From positions 5,952,001 to 6,016,000 of the forward strand of contig NZ_CP121666.1 of NCBI RefSeq assembly GCF_029714325.1: a stretch of 64,000 bases of DNA, written 5' to 3'. This DNA comes from Bradyrhizobium sp. CB1717. GTDB lineage: Bacteria; Pseudomonadota; Alphaproteobacteria; Rhizobiales; Xanthobacteraceae. The position numbers and the translations under genes were made by a program. Below the pieces are notes generated by a model, which was not told the origin of the DNA, did no database searches, and worked only from the letters and a program-made list of their open reading frames with translations. Numbering within the stretch: position 1 is the stretch's first letter; the number at the start of each line of letters is the position of its first letter. Positions 18,893 to 28,576 of the stretch are shown here, one piece after another.

Positions 18893-20491
18893 CTACGCCG
18901 GCGCACCCGATTTCACGAGCTTGTAGATCACCGAATCCATCAGCGCCTGGAACGAGGCGTCGATGATGTTCGGGGAGACGCCGACCGTGGTCCAGCGGTC
19001 GCCATTCTCGTCCTCGCTCTCGATCAGCACGCGCGTGACCGCGCCGGTGCCGCCATTGAGGATACGGACGCGGTAGTCGATCAGCGTCAGCCCCTCGATG
19101 TATTTCTGGTACTTGCCGAGGTCTTTTCGCAAGGCGACGTCGAGGGCGTTGACGGGGCCGTTGCCTTCGGCCGCCGAGATCAGGTGCTCGCCCGCGACAT
19201 CGACCTTGACCACGGCCAGCGCCACCGTGACGCGCTCGCCGAGCGCGTTGTAGCGCTGCTCGACATTGACGTCGAACTGCTCGACCTCGAAATAATGCGG
19301 CACCTTGCCGAGCGTGCGGCGCGCCAAAAGATCGAACGAGGCGTTGGCGGATTCGTAGGCGTAGCCCTGTGCCTCGCGCTCCTTCAACTCCTCGACGAGG
19401 CGCGTCAGCTTCGGATCGCTCTTCTCGTAGGCAATGCCGGCGCGGTCGAGCTCGGCGATGACGTTGGAGCGGCCGGCCTGGTCGGACACCAGCACCTTGC
19501 GATGGTTGCCGACCAGCTCCGGCAGCACATGCTCATAGGTCTGCGGATCCTTCAGCACCGCGGAGGCATGGATGCCGGTCTTGGTGACGAAGGCGCTCTC
19601 GCCGACGTAAGGAGCATGCCGGTTCGGCACGCGGTTGAGCATGTCGTCGAGGGTACGTGACACCTTCACCAGCGTCGCCAGCTTCTCCGCGGTGACGCCG
19701 ATCTCAAAGGTGTTCGCAAAATCCTTCTTCAATTTCAGCGTCGGGATCAGCGAGCAGAGATTGGCGTTGCCGCAGCGCTCGCCAAGGCCGTTGAGCGTGC
19801 CCTGGATCTGCCGGGCGCCGGCGCGCACCGCGGCGAGCGAATTCGCCACCGCCTGCTCGGTGTCGTTATGGGCGTGGATGCCGACGTGATCACCGGGAAT
19901 GTGCTTCGTCACCTCGGTGACGATGGCCTCGACCTCATCAGGCATGGTGCCGCCATTGGTGTCGCACAGCACCACCCAGCGTGCGCCAGCTTCATAGGCA
20001 GCCGTGGCGCAGGCCAGCGCGAATGCGGCATCTTCCTTGTAGCCGTCGAAAAAATGCTCGCAGTCGAGCATCACTTCGCGGCCCGCCGCCTTTGCCGCCG
20101 CGACGCTGTCGCGGATCGAGGCGAGGTTTTCCTCTTTCGTTGTCTCCAGTGCGACGCGCACCTGATAGGCGGAGGATTTTGCAACGAAGCAGATCGCATC
20201 GGCCTTGGCTTCCAAAAGGCCCGCGACGCCGGGATCGTTGGAGACCGATCGCCCTGCCCGGCGCGTCATGCCGAAGGCGGTAAAGCGCGCGTGATTGAGC
20301 TTCGGCTTGGAGCCGAAAAACTCCGTATCGAGCGGGTTGGCGCCGGGATAGCCGCCCTCGACATAGTCGATGCCGAGGTCGTCGAGCATCGCCGCGATGA
20401 CCTGCTTGTCGGTCAGCGTGAAATCGACGCCGTTGGTCTGTGCCCCATCGCGCAGCGTGGTGTCGAACAGATAAAGACGCTCCTTGCTCAT
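18893..20491 (-). CDS. cimA: Citramalate synthase
   Basis: 532 residues from the ATG at 20491. The DRE-TIM aldolase motifs are DTTLRDGAQTNGVDF at the N-terminus and the metal ligands HAHNDTEQA, with NGLGERCGNANL after them. The C-terminal LeuA-like dimer/regulatory domain is present (NALDVALRKDLGKYQ, DYRVRIL). The type is the long CimA/AksA form, which condenses acetyl-CoA with pyruvate to give citramalate for isoleucine synthesis. The start overlaps the stop of the GNAT gene as ATGA, so it is translationally coupled to the cysS operon. Confidence 0.9.
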   Translation of the reverse strand: MSKERLYLFDTTLRDGAQTNGVDFTLTDKQVIAAMLDDLGIDYVEGGYPGANPLDTEFFGSKPKLNHARFTAFGMTRRAGRSVSNDPGVAGLLEAKADAICFVAKSSAYQVRVALETTKEENLASIRDSVAAAKAAGREVMLDCEHFFDGYKEDAAFALACATAAYEAGARWVVLCDTNGGTMPDEVEAIVTEVTKHIPGDHVGIHAHNDTEQAVANSLAAVRAGARQIQGTLNGLGERCGNANLCSLIPTLKLKKDFANTFEIGVTAEKLATLVKVSRTLDDMLNRVPNRHAPYVGESAFVTKTGIHASAVLKDPQTYEHVLPELVGNHRKVLVSDQAGRSNVIAELDRAGIAYEKSDPKLTRLVEELKEREAQGYAYESANASFDLLARRTLGKVPHYFEVEQFDVNVEQRYNALGERVTVALAVVKVDVAGEHLISAAEGNGPVNALDVALRKDLGKYQKYIEGLTLIDYRVRILNGGTGAVTRVLIESEDENGDRWTTVGVSPNIIDASFQALMDSVIYKLVKSGAPA

Positions 20492-20979
20492 GGCACAGCT
20501 CCAAGCGTCTTCTTCATGGTGGTGTTGGCGAGCCACTCGTCATTGATGGTGACGCTGTTGCGCTGCTGGGCGGTGTAGCCGCGCTTGGCGAAGAAGCCCT
20601 CCGCGGTATCGCTGGCATCGACCGAAAGGCTCTTGGCGCCGCGGCCGCCGGCGAGCTTCTCCAGTGCGTCGACCAGCATGGTCGCGATGCCCTGCCCGGC
20701 CACGGCCGGATGCACGTAGAGCATCCGGATGTGATCGGCGCCGCGCAGCGAGGCGAAGCCGACCGGCGAGCCCTCGAGCGTCGCGATCAGCGTCAGGTCG
20801 GAGGCGAGCCGCTTGCCGAACTCCTCGTCCTCCGACGCCTCCATCCAGGCCTGCTGCTGCGCTTCGCTGTAGTCGTCGCCGGTCAGCTGTTCGATGCTGG
20901 CGGTGAAGATCGCAGCGAGCACCGGCACGTCATCGGGCAGGAACGGCCTAAGTGCGGGCTTTGGCAAAGTCTGTCCCAT
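20488..20979 (-). CDS. GNAT family N-acetyltransferase
   Basis: 163 residues. The acetyl-CoA-binding motif is in LYVHPAVAGQGIATMLVDAL (V-x-P-x-x-x-G-x-G-x-x-L), preceded by a typical beta-strand FASLRGADHIRM. FFAKRGYT near the C-terminus is also usual. The acceptor substrate cannot be named. It starts 5 bases after the stop of the 37-residue membrane protein, and its own stop overlaps the cimA start. The four genes cysS, small protein, GNAT and cimA thus form a tightly packed operon. Confidence 0.88.
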   Translation of the reverse strand: MGQTLPKPALRPFLPDDVPVLAAIFTASIEQLTGDDYSEAQQQAWMEASEDEEFGKRLASDLTLIATLEGSPVGFASLRGADHIRMLYVHPAVAGQGIATMLVDALEKLAGGRGAKSLSVDASDTAEGFFAKRGYTAQQRNSVTINDEWLANTTMKKTLGAVP

Positions 20980-20984
20980 CGTCC

Positions 20985-21098
20985 TCACCACATCCCATAG
21001 AGTTTCAGCACGATCGCCACGGCGGCACCGAGCAGCAGAATCTTCAGCGCGATGTAATAGAGCCAGTGCCGCGGAAACGGCGTGTCGGGCCGCTTCAT
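20985..21098 (-). CDS. 37-residue single-span membrane protein in the cysS operon
   Basis: The ATG overlaps the cysS stop (ATGA), and GGGAGG stands 7 bases upstream inside cysS. The product begins [12 protein letters not shown], then one hydrophobic span [19 protein letters not shown] and a short end LYGMW. The net-positive N-terminus predicts that end in the cytoplasm. The stop is 5 bases from the GNAT start, so the space between cysS and GNAT is fully used. I know no family. The packing, strong site and clean membrane pattern argue that it is translated. Confidence 0.72.
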   Translation of the reverse strand: MKRPDTPFPRHWLYYIALKILLLGAAVAIVLKLYGMW

Positions 21099-22474
21099 CG
21101 CGCGACCTCCCAGGTCGTTCCGTCCTTGGAGTCCTTGATCGCAACGCCCATCGCGGCGAGCAGATCGCGGATGCGGTCGGATTCCTTGAAGTCTTTCCGC
21201 GCACGCGCAGCCGTCCGCTCCGCGAGCAGGCGCTCGACTTCAGCGGCATCGACGCCGCTCGCCTGCTGCTTGCGGCTTTCCCATTGCGCTGCACTCTCGG
21301 CGAGGAAGCCGAGCAGCCGCAACGAACCCGACAATGCTGCGGCTTCGCTACGCAAGCCGTGCAGCGCCGCGATCGCCAACGGCGTGTTGAGGTCGTCGAG
21401 CAGCGGCTCGACCACGGACGCAGCCGGCTCGCCTGGCACGACGTCGGCGGCGACGCGATACCAGTCGTCGAGCGTCCTGGCGCTCTCCTCCAGCGACTTC
21501 ATGGTCCAGTCGATCGGCGAGCGATAATGCGTCTTCAGCATGTTCAGGCGCAGCACCTCGCCCGGCCAGTCCTTGAGCAGCTCGTGGATCGTGATGAAGT
21601 TGCCGAGGCTCTTCGACATCTTCTCGCTCTCGACCTGCAGGAAGCCGTTGTGCATCCAGTAATTCGCCATGCGTTCACGGTGGAACGCGCAGCAGGTCTG
21701 CGCGACCTCGTTCTCGTGATGCGGAAACACGAGATCGATGCCGCCGCCATGGATGTCGAAATGCTCGCCGAGATGCTTCCAGGCCATGGCCGAGCACTCG
21801 ATATGCCAGCCCGGCCGGCCCTCAGCCTTGATACCGGCCGGTGACGGCCATGACGGCTCGCCCGGCTTGGACGGCTTCCACAGCACGAAGTCGGTGTTGC
21901 CCTTCTTGTAGGGCGCGACATCGACGCGAGCACCGGCGATCATCTCGTCCAGCGAGCGATTGGACAGCGCGCCGTAGCGCGGCAGCGAGGAGTTGGCCGC
22001 GTTCATCGCCTGCGGCGAGAACAGCACGTGGTCCTCGGCGGCATAGGCGAAGCCGCCGGCAATCAGCCTTTCGATGATCTCGCGCATTTCGGCGATATGC
22101 TCGGTCGCGCGCGGCTCGACACTCGGCCTGAGCGCACCGAGCGCATCGACGTCGGCGTGAAACTGCTTGCCCGTCTGCTCGGTGACCTTGCGGATCGCCT
22201 CGTTCAGCGGCAGGCCGGGAAAGTCGCGCGCGGCACGGTCGTTGATCTTGTCGTCGACGTCGGTGATGTTGCGGACATATTTGACGTGCGCCTCGCCGTA
22301 AGTGTGGCGCAGCAGCCGAAACAACACGTCGAACACGATCACCGGCCGCGCATTGCCGATATGGGCGAAGTCGTAGACCGTCGGTCCGCAGACATACATG
22401 CGGACGTTCTTCGCATCGAGCGGCACGAAGGGGCGCTTTTCCTTCGTCAGCGTATCGTAAAGGCGCAATTCCAT
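21095..22474 (-). CDS. cysS: Cysteine-tRNA ligase
   Basis: 459 residues, normal for the family. Zinc ligands begin with the Cys of YVCGPTVYD. The class I HIGH motif reads HIGN in [10 protein letters not shown], the common CysRS form, and KMSKS is intact in [25 protein letters not shown] carries further zinc ligands. It charges tRNA-Cys in the cytoplasm and is first in the operon cysS, 37-residue membrane protein, GNAT, cimA. Confidence 0.97.
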   Translation of the reverse strand: MELRLYDTLTKEKRPFVPLDAKNVRMYVCGPTVYDFAHIGNARPVIVFDVLFRLLRHTYGEAHVKYVRNITDVDDKINDRAARDFPGLPLNEAIRKVTEQTGKQFHADVDALGALRPSVEPRATEHIAEMREIIERLIAGGFAYAAEDHVLFSPQAMNAANSSLPRYGALSNRSLDEMIAGARVDVAPYKKGNTDFVLWKPSKPGEPSWPSPAGIKAEGRPGWHIECSAMAWKHLGEHFDIHGGGIDLVFPHHENEVAQTCCAFHRERMANYWMHNGFLQVESEKMSKSLGNFITIHELLKDWPGEVLRLNMLKTHYRSPIDWTMKSLEESARTLDDWYRVAADVVPGEPAASVVEPLLDDLNTPLAIAALHGLRSEAAALSGSLRLLGFLAESAAQWESRKQQASGVDAAEVERLLAERTAARARKDFKESDRIRDLLAAMGVAIKDSKDGTTWEVAR

Positions 22475-22757
22475 AGGGACACCCGTCGGCTGTTGGCCGG
22501 GCGTCCAGTGCTCTCAATGTGTTTGAGAAAAGACGGCTCCAGCCAGCGAATCGCTAGCTCGTAATCTCGCAAATGATGCAAATGGCGAGGAGACCGTTCA
22601 TGCGGGAACATATGGGCCACGAGGACCCCTGACGTCAAGGGAGCCGCGAAAATGCCGTCTTCTGCCCGCAATGCGCGCCGGCCCGCCGCAATGGTTCCAT
22701 TCCCCTTAACCTTTTGAGTTTATTAAGAGCGGGCGGTCTCCAGCCCCCGGTACCCCC

Positions 22758-23063
22758 ATGCGATCCCTGTTCGCGCTCGTCTCTTGTGCCTCCCTCGTCG
22801 CGGCATCCGGCGCATTCGCCGAGACCCGCGTCTTCATCATCGCCAACCAGGCGGACGGCTACGGCGTCGACAAGTGCCTGGCCAAGGGCGACAAATGCGG
22901 GGCGCAGGTCGCACGCACCTACTGCCAGTCACGGGATTTTGCCCAGGCATCAAGCTATCGCCGGGTCGATCCCGACGAAATTACCGGCTCTGTCCCCAAA
23001 ACCGGCGCAAACTGCTCCCATGGCCGTTGCGACGAATATGTCGCAATCACCTGCCAGCGCTGA
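22758..23063 (+). CDS. Small secreted cysteine-rich protein of unknown function
   Basis: 101 residues. A clear signal peptide, RSLFALVSCASLVAASGAFA, ends in AFA before ETRVF. The mature part of about 80 residues has six Cys (KCLAKGDKCG, YCQSR, NCSHGRCD, TCQR), which suggests disulfides in the periplasm or outside. I recognise no named family. The 283 bases upstream, back to cysS, hold no other gene I can support. The start follows a T/A-rich stretch (CTTAACCTTTTGAGTTTATTAAG) that could hold its promoter. Confidence 0.78.
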   Translation: MRSLFALVSCASLVAASGAFAETRVFIIANQADGYGVDKCLAKGDKCGAQVARTYCQSRDFAQASSYRRVDPDEITGSVPKTGANCSHGRCDEYVAITCQR

Positions 23064-23201
23064 ATTCCCTCGGAGCTGGCGGACCTTAGGACCAGTCTTC
23101 GGCCCCTGAAACGACGTGACGATGCCGCAGGAAGCGGCTATTGGAGGGCGCGCTTCGGCCCCCAGATCATGCCGGGCCGTGACCTCGCTAGAATGGCGGA
23201 T

Positions 23202-24392
23202 ATGCCTGAATTTTTGTCCCTCTCCCGTGCCCGCTCCCTTCTTACCTGCACCGTGCTCCTCGGCACCGTCGTGCTCGCCAATGGCGCTTTCGCGCAGGCA
23301 GGTCCCCCCGGCCCGCCGCCTCAGCCCGGCCAGAACGGGCTTGGCCCCAATCCAATGTGCGCCCGGCTGGAGGGCCAGCTCGCCGCGCTCGACCGTGGCG
23401 GCGGCGGTGGCGATCCCGCGCGCGAGGAGCAGATTCGCCGTTATCAGGATTCCCAGGCCAAGCAGCAGGCCGAGCTCGACCGCGTCACCATGCAGGCCAA
23501 GCGCATGGGCTGCGACTCCTCCGGCTTCTTCTCGCTTTTCAACGGCCAGTCGGCGCAGTGCAGCCCGGTCAACACCCAGATCCAGCAGATGCGCGCCAAT
23601 CTGGACCAGATCACCGGCAATCTCGAGCGCCTGCGCGGCGGCTCCGGCGGCTTCAGCCCGGAACGCGACAACCAGCGCCGCTCGGTGCTGATGGCGCTGG
23701 CGCAGAACAATTGCGGTCCGCAATATGCCAACGCCGCGCAGTCGCAGGGCGGCGGCAACTTCCTGAGCAACCTCTTCAACGGCGGCAACAACCCGAACAA
23801 TCCGCAAGCCGTACCGCCCTCCGATCTCGGCCCGCAATCCGGCACCTTCCGCACCGTGTGCGTGCGCACCTGCGACGGCGCCTATTTCCCGATCTCCTTC
23901 GCCACGGTGCCGGCGCGCTTCCCCGATGACGAGAAGACCTGCAAGGCGCTGTGCCCGGCCGCGGAAGCCGTGCTCTACACCCATCGCAATCCCGGCGAGG
24001 ACATGAATGCGGCGGTCTCCATCGGCGGCCAGCCTTACACGGCGCTGCCAACCGCGTTCAAATTCCGCAGCGAGTTCAACCCGTCCTGCTCCTGCAAGGC
24101 GGCCGGACAGACCTGGGCGGATGCGCTCAAATCGGCCGACGACAAGGCGACCGTCGAGCAGCAGGGCGACATCATCGTCACCGAGGAGAGCGCCAGGAAG
24201 ATGCAGCAGCAGCGTCTCAACAAGGGCGCGCCGCAGCCTGCCAACACCAAGAAGGGCGCGGCGCCCGCGCCGACGACGGCCGCTGCACCGGCCGCGACAC
24301 CGCCGGCGGATAGCGGCACGGCTGCGCCGAGTTCAGAGAACAAGCCGATCCGTTCGGTCGGCCCGACCTTCCTGCCGCAGCAGCAGAAGTAG
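23202..24392 (+). CDS. DUF2865 domain protein, exported
   Basis: 396 residues from ATG 23202; ATGs at 23193 and 23169 are alternatives. The signal peptide runs SLLTCTVLLGTVVLANGAFA. The next region is Pro/Gly-rich, then a helical Gln-rich part (IRRYQDSQAKQQAELDRV), then the conserved C-terminal domain with VCVRTCDGAYFPISFATVPA and CSCKAAGQTWADALK, which mark DUF2865 of Rhizobiales. Four Cys pairs are visible. The tail is low-complexity Ala/Pro. A periplasmic or cell-envelope place is likely; no function is known. Confidence 0.85.
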   Translation: MPEFLSLSRARSLLTCTVLLGTVVLANGAFAQAGPPGPPPQPGQNGLGPNPMCARLEGQLAALDRGGGGGDPAREEQIRRYQDSQAKQQAELDRVTMQAKRMGCDSSGFFSLFNGQSAQCSPVNTQIQQMRANLDQITGNLERLRGGSGGFSPERDNQRRSVLMALAQNNCGPQYANAAQSQGGGNFLSNLFNGGNNPNNPQAVPPSDLGPQSGTFRTVCVRTCDGAYFPISFATVPARFPDDEKTCKALCPAAEAVLYTHRNPGEDMNAAVSIGGQPYTALPTAFKFRSEFNPSCSCKAAGQTWADALKSADDKATVEQQGDIIVTEESARKMQQQRLNKGAPQPANTKKGAAPAPTTAAAPAATPPADSGTAAPSSENKPIRSVGPTFLPQQQK

Positions 24393-24445
24393 GCCTAACC
24401 CATCATGCCCAGCGAAGGCGGCCGCCAGGCGCGGCCGTTTCGCAG

Positions 24446-25354
24446 TTACTGCTCGCCCTCGCGGCTCCACGGGAAGAGATTGGCCGGAAAGTCCGCTGCG
24501 TAGCGCTTTCCCTTCGGGGGCGGCGGCGGCTCGTCCGGTGGATTCGGGTTGGGCTCGACCATCCGCCGATAGAGGTGCCAGGTGGCATGACCGAGCACCG
24601 GCAGAACGACGGCGAGACCGACGAAGAGCGGTAGCGAGCCGATCACGAGCAGCGCCGCCACGATGAGGCCCCATCCGGCCATCGCAACCGGATTCGTTCC
24701 CACCGCTCGGAGCGACGTGCGGATCGCGTCGATCGCAGTCGCATGCCGGTCGAGCATCAACGGGAACGACACGACGCTGACGCACAAGGCCACAACCGCA
24801 AACAGGAAGCCGACACCGCAACCAACGACGATGAGCGACCAGCCTTCCGGTGTCGTCAGCACGCGCGTCGCGAAATCGGGAATGCTTGCAGCCGCCGCGT
24901 GACCGAAGATCGTGACATAAATTGCGTTTGCGACACCGATCCAGGCCCCGAACAGGACCAGCAGGAGCACGCCGAGCTCGACCATGGCACCGAACGACGG
25001 TGCGCGCAGCACCTTGATCGCATCCCACGCATCGACCTCCTCGCCACGTTCGCGACGCCGGCTGAGTTCGTAGAGACCGATCGCGGCAAAAGGCCCGATC
25101 AAGGCGAAGCCGGCGGCCAGCGGAAACAGGAGCGGCAACACCGAATAGCCGAGAACCATCCTGAACAGCACGAGACCGAGAACGGGATAAATCACGCACA
25201 CGACGATCGCGTGACTCGGCATCGCCTGGAAATCCTCCCAACCCAGGCGCAGCGCCTCGGTCAGGTCCGACAAGCTGATCTTGCGAATGGGATAGGAGGC
25301 CGCTTCGCCGAAGACGTGCCGCCTGATGATGTCGTGGGAGTACAGAGTGGCCAT
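24446..25354 (-). CDS. DUF2189 family multi-span membrane protein
   Basis: 302 residues from the ATG at 25354, with GGGAGG 8 bases upstream. Six or so membrane helices are visible, for example AIVVCVIYPVLGLVLFRMVL and WSLIVVGCGVGFLFAVVAL. ALRLGWEDFQAMPSHA and the Arg-rich cytoplasmic loop ELSRRRERGEEVDAWDA are typical of DUF2189, a family often found beside cytochrome oxidase genes. Here it diverges from the cox operon, separated by a 532-base gap. That context suggests a link to respiration, but the role is unknown. The tail is Pro-rich. Confidence 0.82.
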   Translation of the reverse strand: MATLYSHDIIRRHVFGEAASYPIRKISLSDLTEALRLGWEDFQAMPSHAIVVCVIYPVLGLVLFRMVLGYSVLPLLFPLAAGFALIGPFAAIGLYELSRRRERGEEVDAWDAIKVLRAPSFGAMVELGVLLLVLFGAWIGVANAIYVTIFGHAAAASIPDFATRVLTTPEGWSLIVVGCGVGFLFAVVALCVSVVSFPLMLDRHATAIDAIRTSLRAVGTNPVAMAGWGLIVAALLVIGSLPLFVGLAVVLPVLGHATWHLYRRMVEPNPNPPDEPPPPPKGKRYAADFPANLFPWSREGEQ

Positions 25355-25886
25355 GAACGGAGCCTCCCGTGCTGAAAATCGCGATTGTCGATAACACGCG
25401 CTTTTCAGCCACGCGTGTCCGCCTGACGAGCAGGAAACGCGATGGGTCGGGTACGGCAACCCAGGTTCAGCGAAACGAGCCTGGCCGGACGGAACCCGTC
25501 GCGACCTGCCTCGCGAGCTTAGCGCGCGCGGGGCACGGCTGTGCTCACGGTTAGGTGAATTGTGCACCAGCACGGGTTTGTGCGTCGCATCAACCTGACC
25601 CGACGTGCGCACCTGACGCGTTGTCGGCTTGCCGGCGACGGCAACCACGCCACGTCGGGGCACCTACATTGCTCTATTGACGCCGGATTGGGGCGGTATC
25701 ATTTTAGACGCAGACGCCCTTAGTTGATGGTCGCGAAGCGTTCTCTTGATTTCGCGACCCGTGGAATGGGCGAGGCAAAAGGCCGGCGATGGCATAGATG
25801 CCAACCAAGAAAGGCCAGCCATCGCGACAGACTGAGCTCCGCCCTGGATTCGTATCCGTAGCCTTCGATGGCAAGGATGGATCAGG
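25355..25886. promoter_or_regulatory. 532-base gap between DUF2189 gene and the cox operon
   Basis: No coding region I can support. The gap must hold the promoters of both divergent genes. TTGACG at 25677-25682, followed 17 bases later by an A/T-rich CATTTTA, is a candidate sigma-70 promoter for the cox operon, but the -10 match is poor. No clear FixK box (TTGAT-N4-ATCAA) was seen by eye. Confidence 0.3.
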
Positions 25887-26741
25887 ATGGCTGTCGCACT
25901 GATACTGCTTCTGGTCGCGATCGGCTCGGTGCTGTTTCACATCTACAGCCCGTGGTGGTGGACGCCGATCGCCACGAACTGGGCCTATATCGACCACACC
26001 ATCAACATCACATTCTGGATCACGGGCTTCGTTTTCGTCGCGGTCATCGCCTTCATGGCTTACTGCGTCTTCCGCTTTCACCACAAAGAGGGAAGACGGG
26101 CTGACTACAATCCGGAAAACAAAAGGCTCGAGTGGTGGCTGAGCGTCGGGACCGGCGTCGGCGTCGCGGCCATGCTGGCGCCTGGCCTCGTGGTCTGGCA
26201 CCAGTTCGTGACGGTGCCTGCGGATGCCACCGAGGTCGAGGTCATGGGCCAGCAATGGCAGTGGAGCTTCCGCCTTCCGGGCAAGGATGGGCAGCTGGGC
26301 ACATCCGATGTCCGCAACATCGCGTCCGACAATCCGATGGGGCTCAATCGCGACGACGCACACGCGCAGGACGACGTCGTGATCGAGAACGGTGACCTGC
26401 ACCTTCAATTGGGAAAGCCGGTCAAGGTTCTTCTCCGCTCGGTTGATGTCCTGCACGATTTCTACGTGCCCGAATTCCGGGCCAAGATGGACATGGTTCC
26501 AGGCATGGTGACCTATTTCTGGATAACGCCGATCCGGACCGGAACGTTCGATGTTCTCTGTGCGGAGCTCTGTGGCGCGGCTCACTATCAGATGCGGTCC
26601 AAGGTCATCGTCGACGAAGAGCGTGAATATCACGCTTGGCTGGAGCAACAAAAGACGTTTGCCGAATTGTCTTCGGCAAAAGCCGTCGTGAAGGCGACGT
26701 ACCAATCCGGTGGCAAGGAGCAAGCTGCCGCCACGAAATAG
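25887..26741 (+). CDS. coxM: Cytochrome c oxidase subunit II (CoxM-type)
   Basis: 284 residues. Two N-terminal membrane helices lead to a periplasmic cupredoxin domain. The CuA site is complete: a His in DVLHDFYVPEF and CAELCGAAHYQM, giving both Cys, the Glu, the His and the Met. VMGQQWQWSFRLPG is the usual aromatic patch for electron entry. There is no fused cytochrome c. It takes electrons from cytochrome c and passes them to subunit I. First gene of a five-gene operon with the layout reported for Bradyrhizobium coxMNOP, an alternative heme-copper oxidase. Confidence 0.93.
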   Translation: MAVALILLLVAIGSVLFHIYSPWWWTPIATNWAYIDHTINITFWITGFVFVAVIAFMAYCVFRFHHKEGRRADYNPENKRLEWWLSVGTGVGVAAMLAPGLVVWHQFVTVPADATEVEVMGQQWQWSFRLPGKDGQLGTSDVRNIASDNPMGLNRDDAHAQDDVVIENGDLHLQLGKPVKVLLRSVDVLHDFYVPEFRAKMDMVPGMVTYFWITPIRTGTFDVLCAELCGAAHYQMRSKVIVDEEREYHAWLEQQKTFAELSSAKAVVKATYQSGGKEQAAATK

Positions 26742-26797
26742 ATCGGGCGCATGAGGCCAACGCCTCGCTTCCGATGGAAACGACCGAGGAGGTTTCT

Positions 26798-28576
26798 ATG
26801 GTCGATATTCCATATGAAGGGATCGAAGGCATTCCGCCTGCCGAAGTACCTGACGTCGAGCTCTATCATCCGAGGAGCTGGTGGACACGGTATGTCTTCT
26901 CGCAGGACGCCAAGGTGATCGCCATTCAGTATTCGCTGACGGCCACGGCCATCGGGCTGGTGGCCCTGGTGCTGTCGTGGCTGATGCGGCTGCAACTGGG
27001 ATTCCCCGGCACCTTCTCTTTCATCGATGCCAACCAGTACCTCCAGTTCATCACCATGCACGGCATGATCATGGTGATCTATCTGCTCACCGCATTGTTC
27101 CTCGGCGGCTTCGGCAACTACCTGATCCCGCTGATGGTCGGCGCCCGGGACATGGTCTTCCCTTATGTGAACATGCTGAGCTACTGGGTCTACCTGCTCG
27201 CGGTCCTGGTGCTGGCCTCGACGTTCTTCGTGCCCGGCGGTCCCACCGGCGCCGGCTGGACGCTCTACCCGCCGCAGGCAATCCTCTCCGGAACACCCGG
27301 GCAGGATTGGGGCATCATTCTCATGATGTCGTCCCTGATCCTGTTCATCATCGGCTTCACCATGGGCGGGCTGAATTACGTGGTGACGGTGCTGCAGGCG
27401 CGTACCCGCGGCATGACGCTGATGCGCCTGCCCCTGACGGTGTGGGGCATCTTCACGGCGACCGTCATGGCGCTGCTGGCATTCCCTGCCCTCTTCGTTG
27501 CCTCGGTCATGCTGCTGCTCGACCGTCTCCTGGGAACCAGCTTCTTCATGCCGTCTCTCGTAGAGATGGGACAACTGTCGAAGCATGGCGGCGGCAGCCC
27601 GCTGCTCTTCCAGCACCTGTTCTGGTTCTTCGGCCATCCCGAGGTCTACATCGTCGCCCTGCCCGCCTTCGGCATCGTCTCCGATCTGATCAGCACGCAT
27701 GCGCGCAAGAACATCTTCGGCTACCGCATGATGGTCTGGGCGATCGTGGCGATCGGCGCGCTCAGCTTCATCGTCTGGGCGCACCACATGTATGTGAGCG
27801 GCATGTTCCCGCAATTCGGATACTTCTTCGCCACCACGACGCTTATCATCGCCATCCCCACCGCGATCAAGGTCTACAACTGGGTGCTGACCCTGTGGCG
27901 CGGCGACATTCATCTCAGGGTGCCGATGCTGTTCGCCCTCGGCTTCATCATCACCTTCGTGAACGGCGGGCTCACCGGCCTCTTCCTCGGCAACGTCGTC
28001 GTGGACGTGCCCCTCTCGGATACCATGTTCGTTGTCGCGCATTTCCACATGGTGATGGGCGTGGCGCCGATCATGGTCGTGCTCGGCGCGATCTATCATT
28101 GGTACCCAAAGGTGACGGGGCGGATGCTGAACGACGCCCTCGGCAAGTTTCACTTCTGGGTCACCTTCCTGGGCGCCTACCTGATCTTCTTCCCGATGCA
28201 CTATCTCGGACTGCTCGGGGTTCCACGCCGGTATTTCGAGCTCGGGGACACGTCGTTCATCCCCTCCTCGGCCCATTCACTGAACGCCTTCATCTCCGTG
28301 GTGGCCTTGACCGTCGGCTTCAGCCAGATGGTGTTCCTGTTCAATCTCGCCTGGAGCTTGTTCAAGGGTGAGGCCTCAGGCGGCAATCCGTGGCGGGCAA
28401 CGACGCTGGAGTGGCAAACGCCGGAGACGCCTCCGGGACACGGCAACTGGGGCAAGGAGCTCCCGATCGTGTACCGCTGGGCCTATGATTACAGTGTGCC
28501 TGGCGCCGCGGAGGACTTCATTCCGCAGAACCAGCCGCCACGCGCGACGCAGCTCGTTCAGGGAGCTGCTTTGTGA
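26798..28576 (+). CDS. coxN: Cytochrome c oxidase subunit I (CoxN-type)
   Basis: 592 residues from the ATG at 26798. AGGAGG at 26787-26792 decides this start over the in-frame ATG at 26774. About twelve or more helices. Heme and copper ligands are all seen: the low-spin heme His in ITMHGMIMV, the CuB His and cross-linked Tyr in FFGHPEVYIVALPAFG, the His pair in VWAHHMYVSG, and AHFHMVMG for both hemes. The Glu in GHPEVY marks an A1-type D-channel. It reduces oxygen and pumps protons. The stop overlaps the coxO start (GTGA). Confidence 0.95.
   Translation: MVDIPYEGIEGIPPAEVPDVELYHPRSWWTRYVFSQDAKVIAIQYSLTATAIGLVALVLSWLMRLQLGFPGTFSFIDANQYLQFITMHGMIMVIYLLTALFLGGFGNYLIPLMVGARDMVFPYVNMLSYWVYLLAVLVLASTFFVPGGPTGAGWTLYPPQAILSGTPGQDWGIILMMSSLILFIIGFTMGGLNYVVTVLQARTRGMTLMRLPLTVWGIFTATVMALLAFPALFVASVMLLLDRLLGTSFFMPSLVEMGQLSKHGGGSPLLFQHLFWFFGHPEVYIVALPAFGIVSDLISTHARKNIFGYRMMVWAIVAIGALSFIVWAHHMYVSGMFPQFGYFFATTTLIIAIPTAIKVYNWVLTLWRGDIHLRVPMLFALGFIITFVNGGLTGLFLGNVVVDVPLSDTMFVVAHFHMVMGVAPIMVVLGAIYHWYPKVTGRMLNDALGKFHFWVTFLGAYLIFFPMHYLGLLGVPRRYFELGDTSFIPSSAHSLNAFISVVALTVGFSQMVFLFNLAWSLFKGEASGGNPWRATTLEWQTPETPPGHGNWGKELPIVYRWAYDYSVPGAAEDFIPQNQPPRATQLVQGAAL

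Noticed and set aside
26630..28276. Minus-strand open frame of 548 codons opposite coxN
   Set aside because: CoxN has all catalytic ligands on the plus strand. The antisense frame is His/Asp/Glu/Gln-rich noise.
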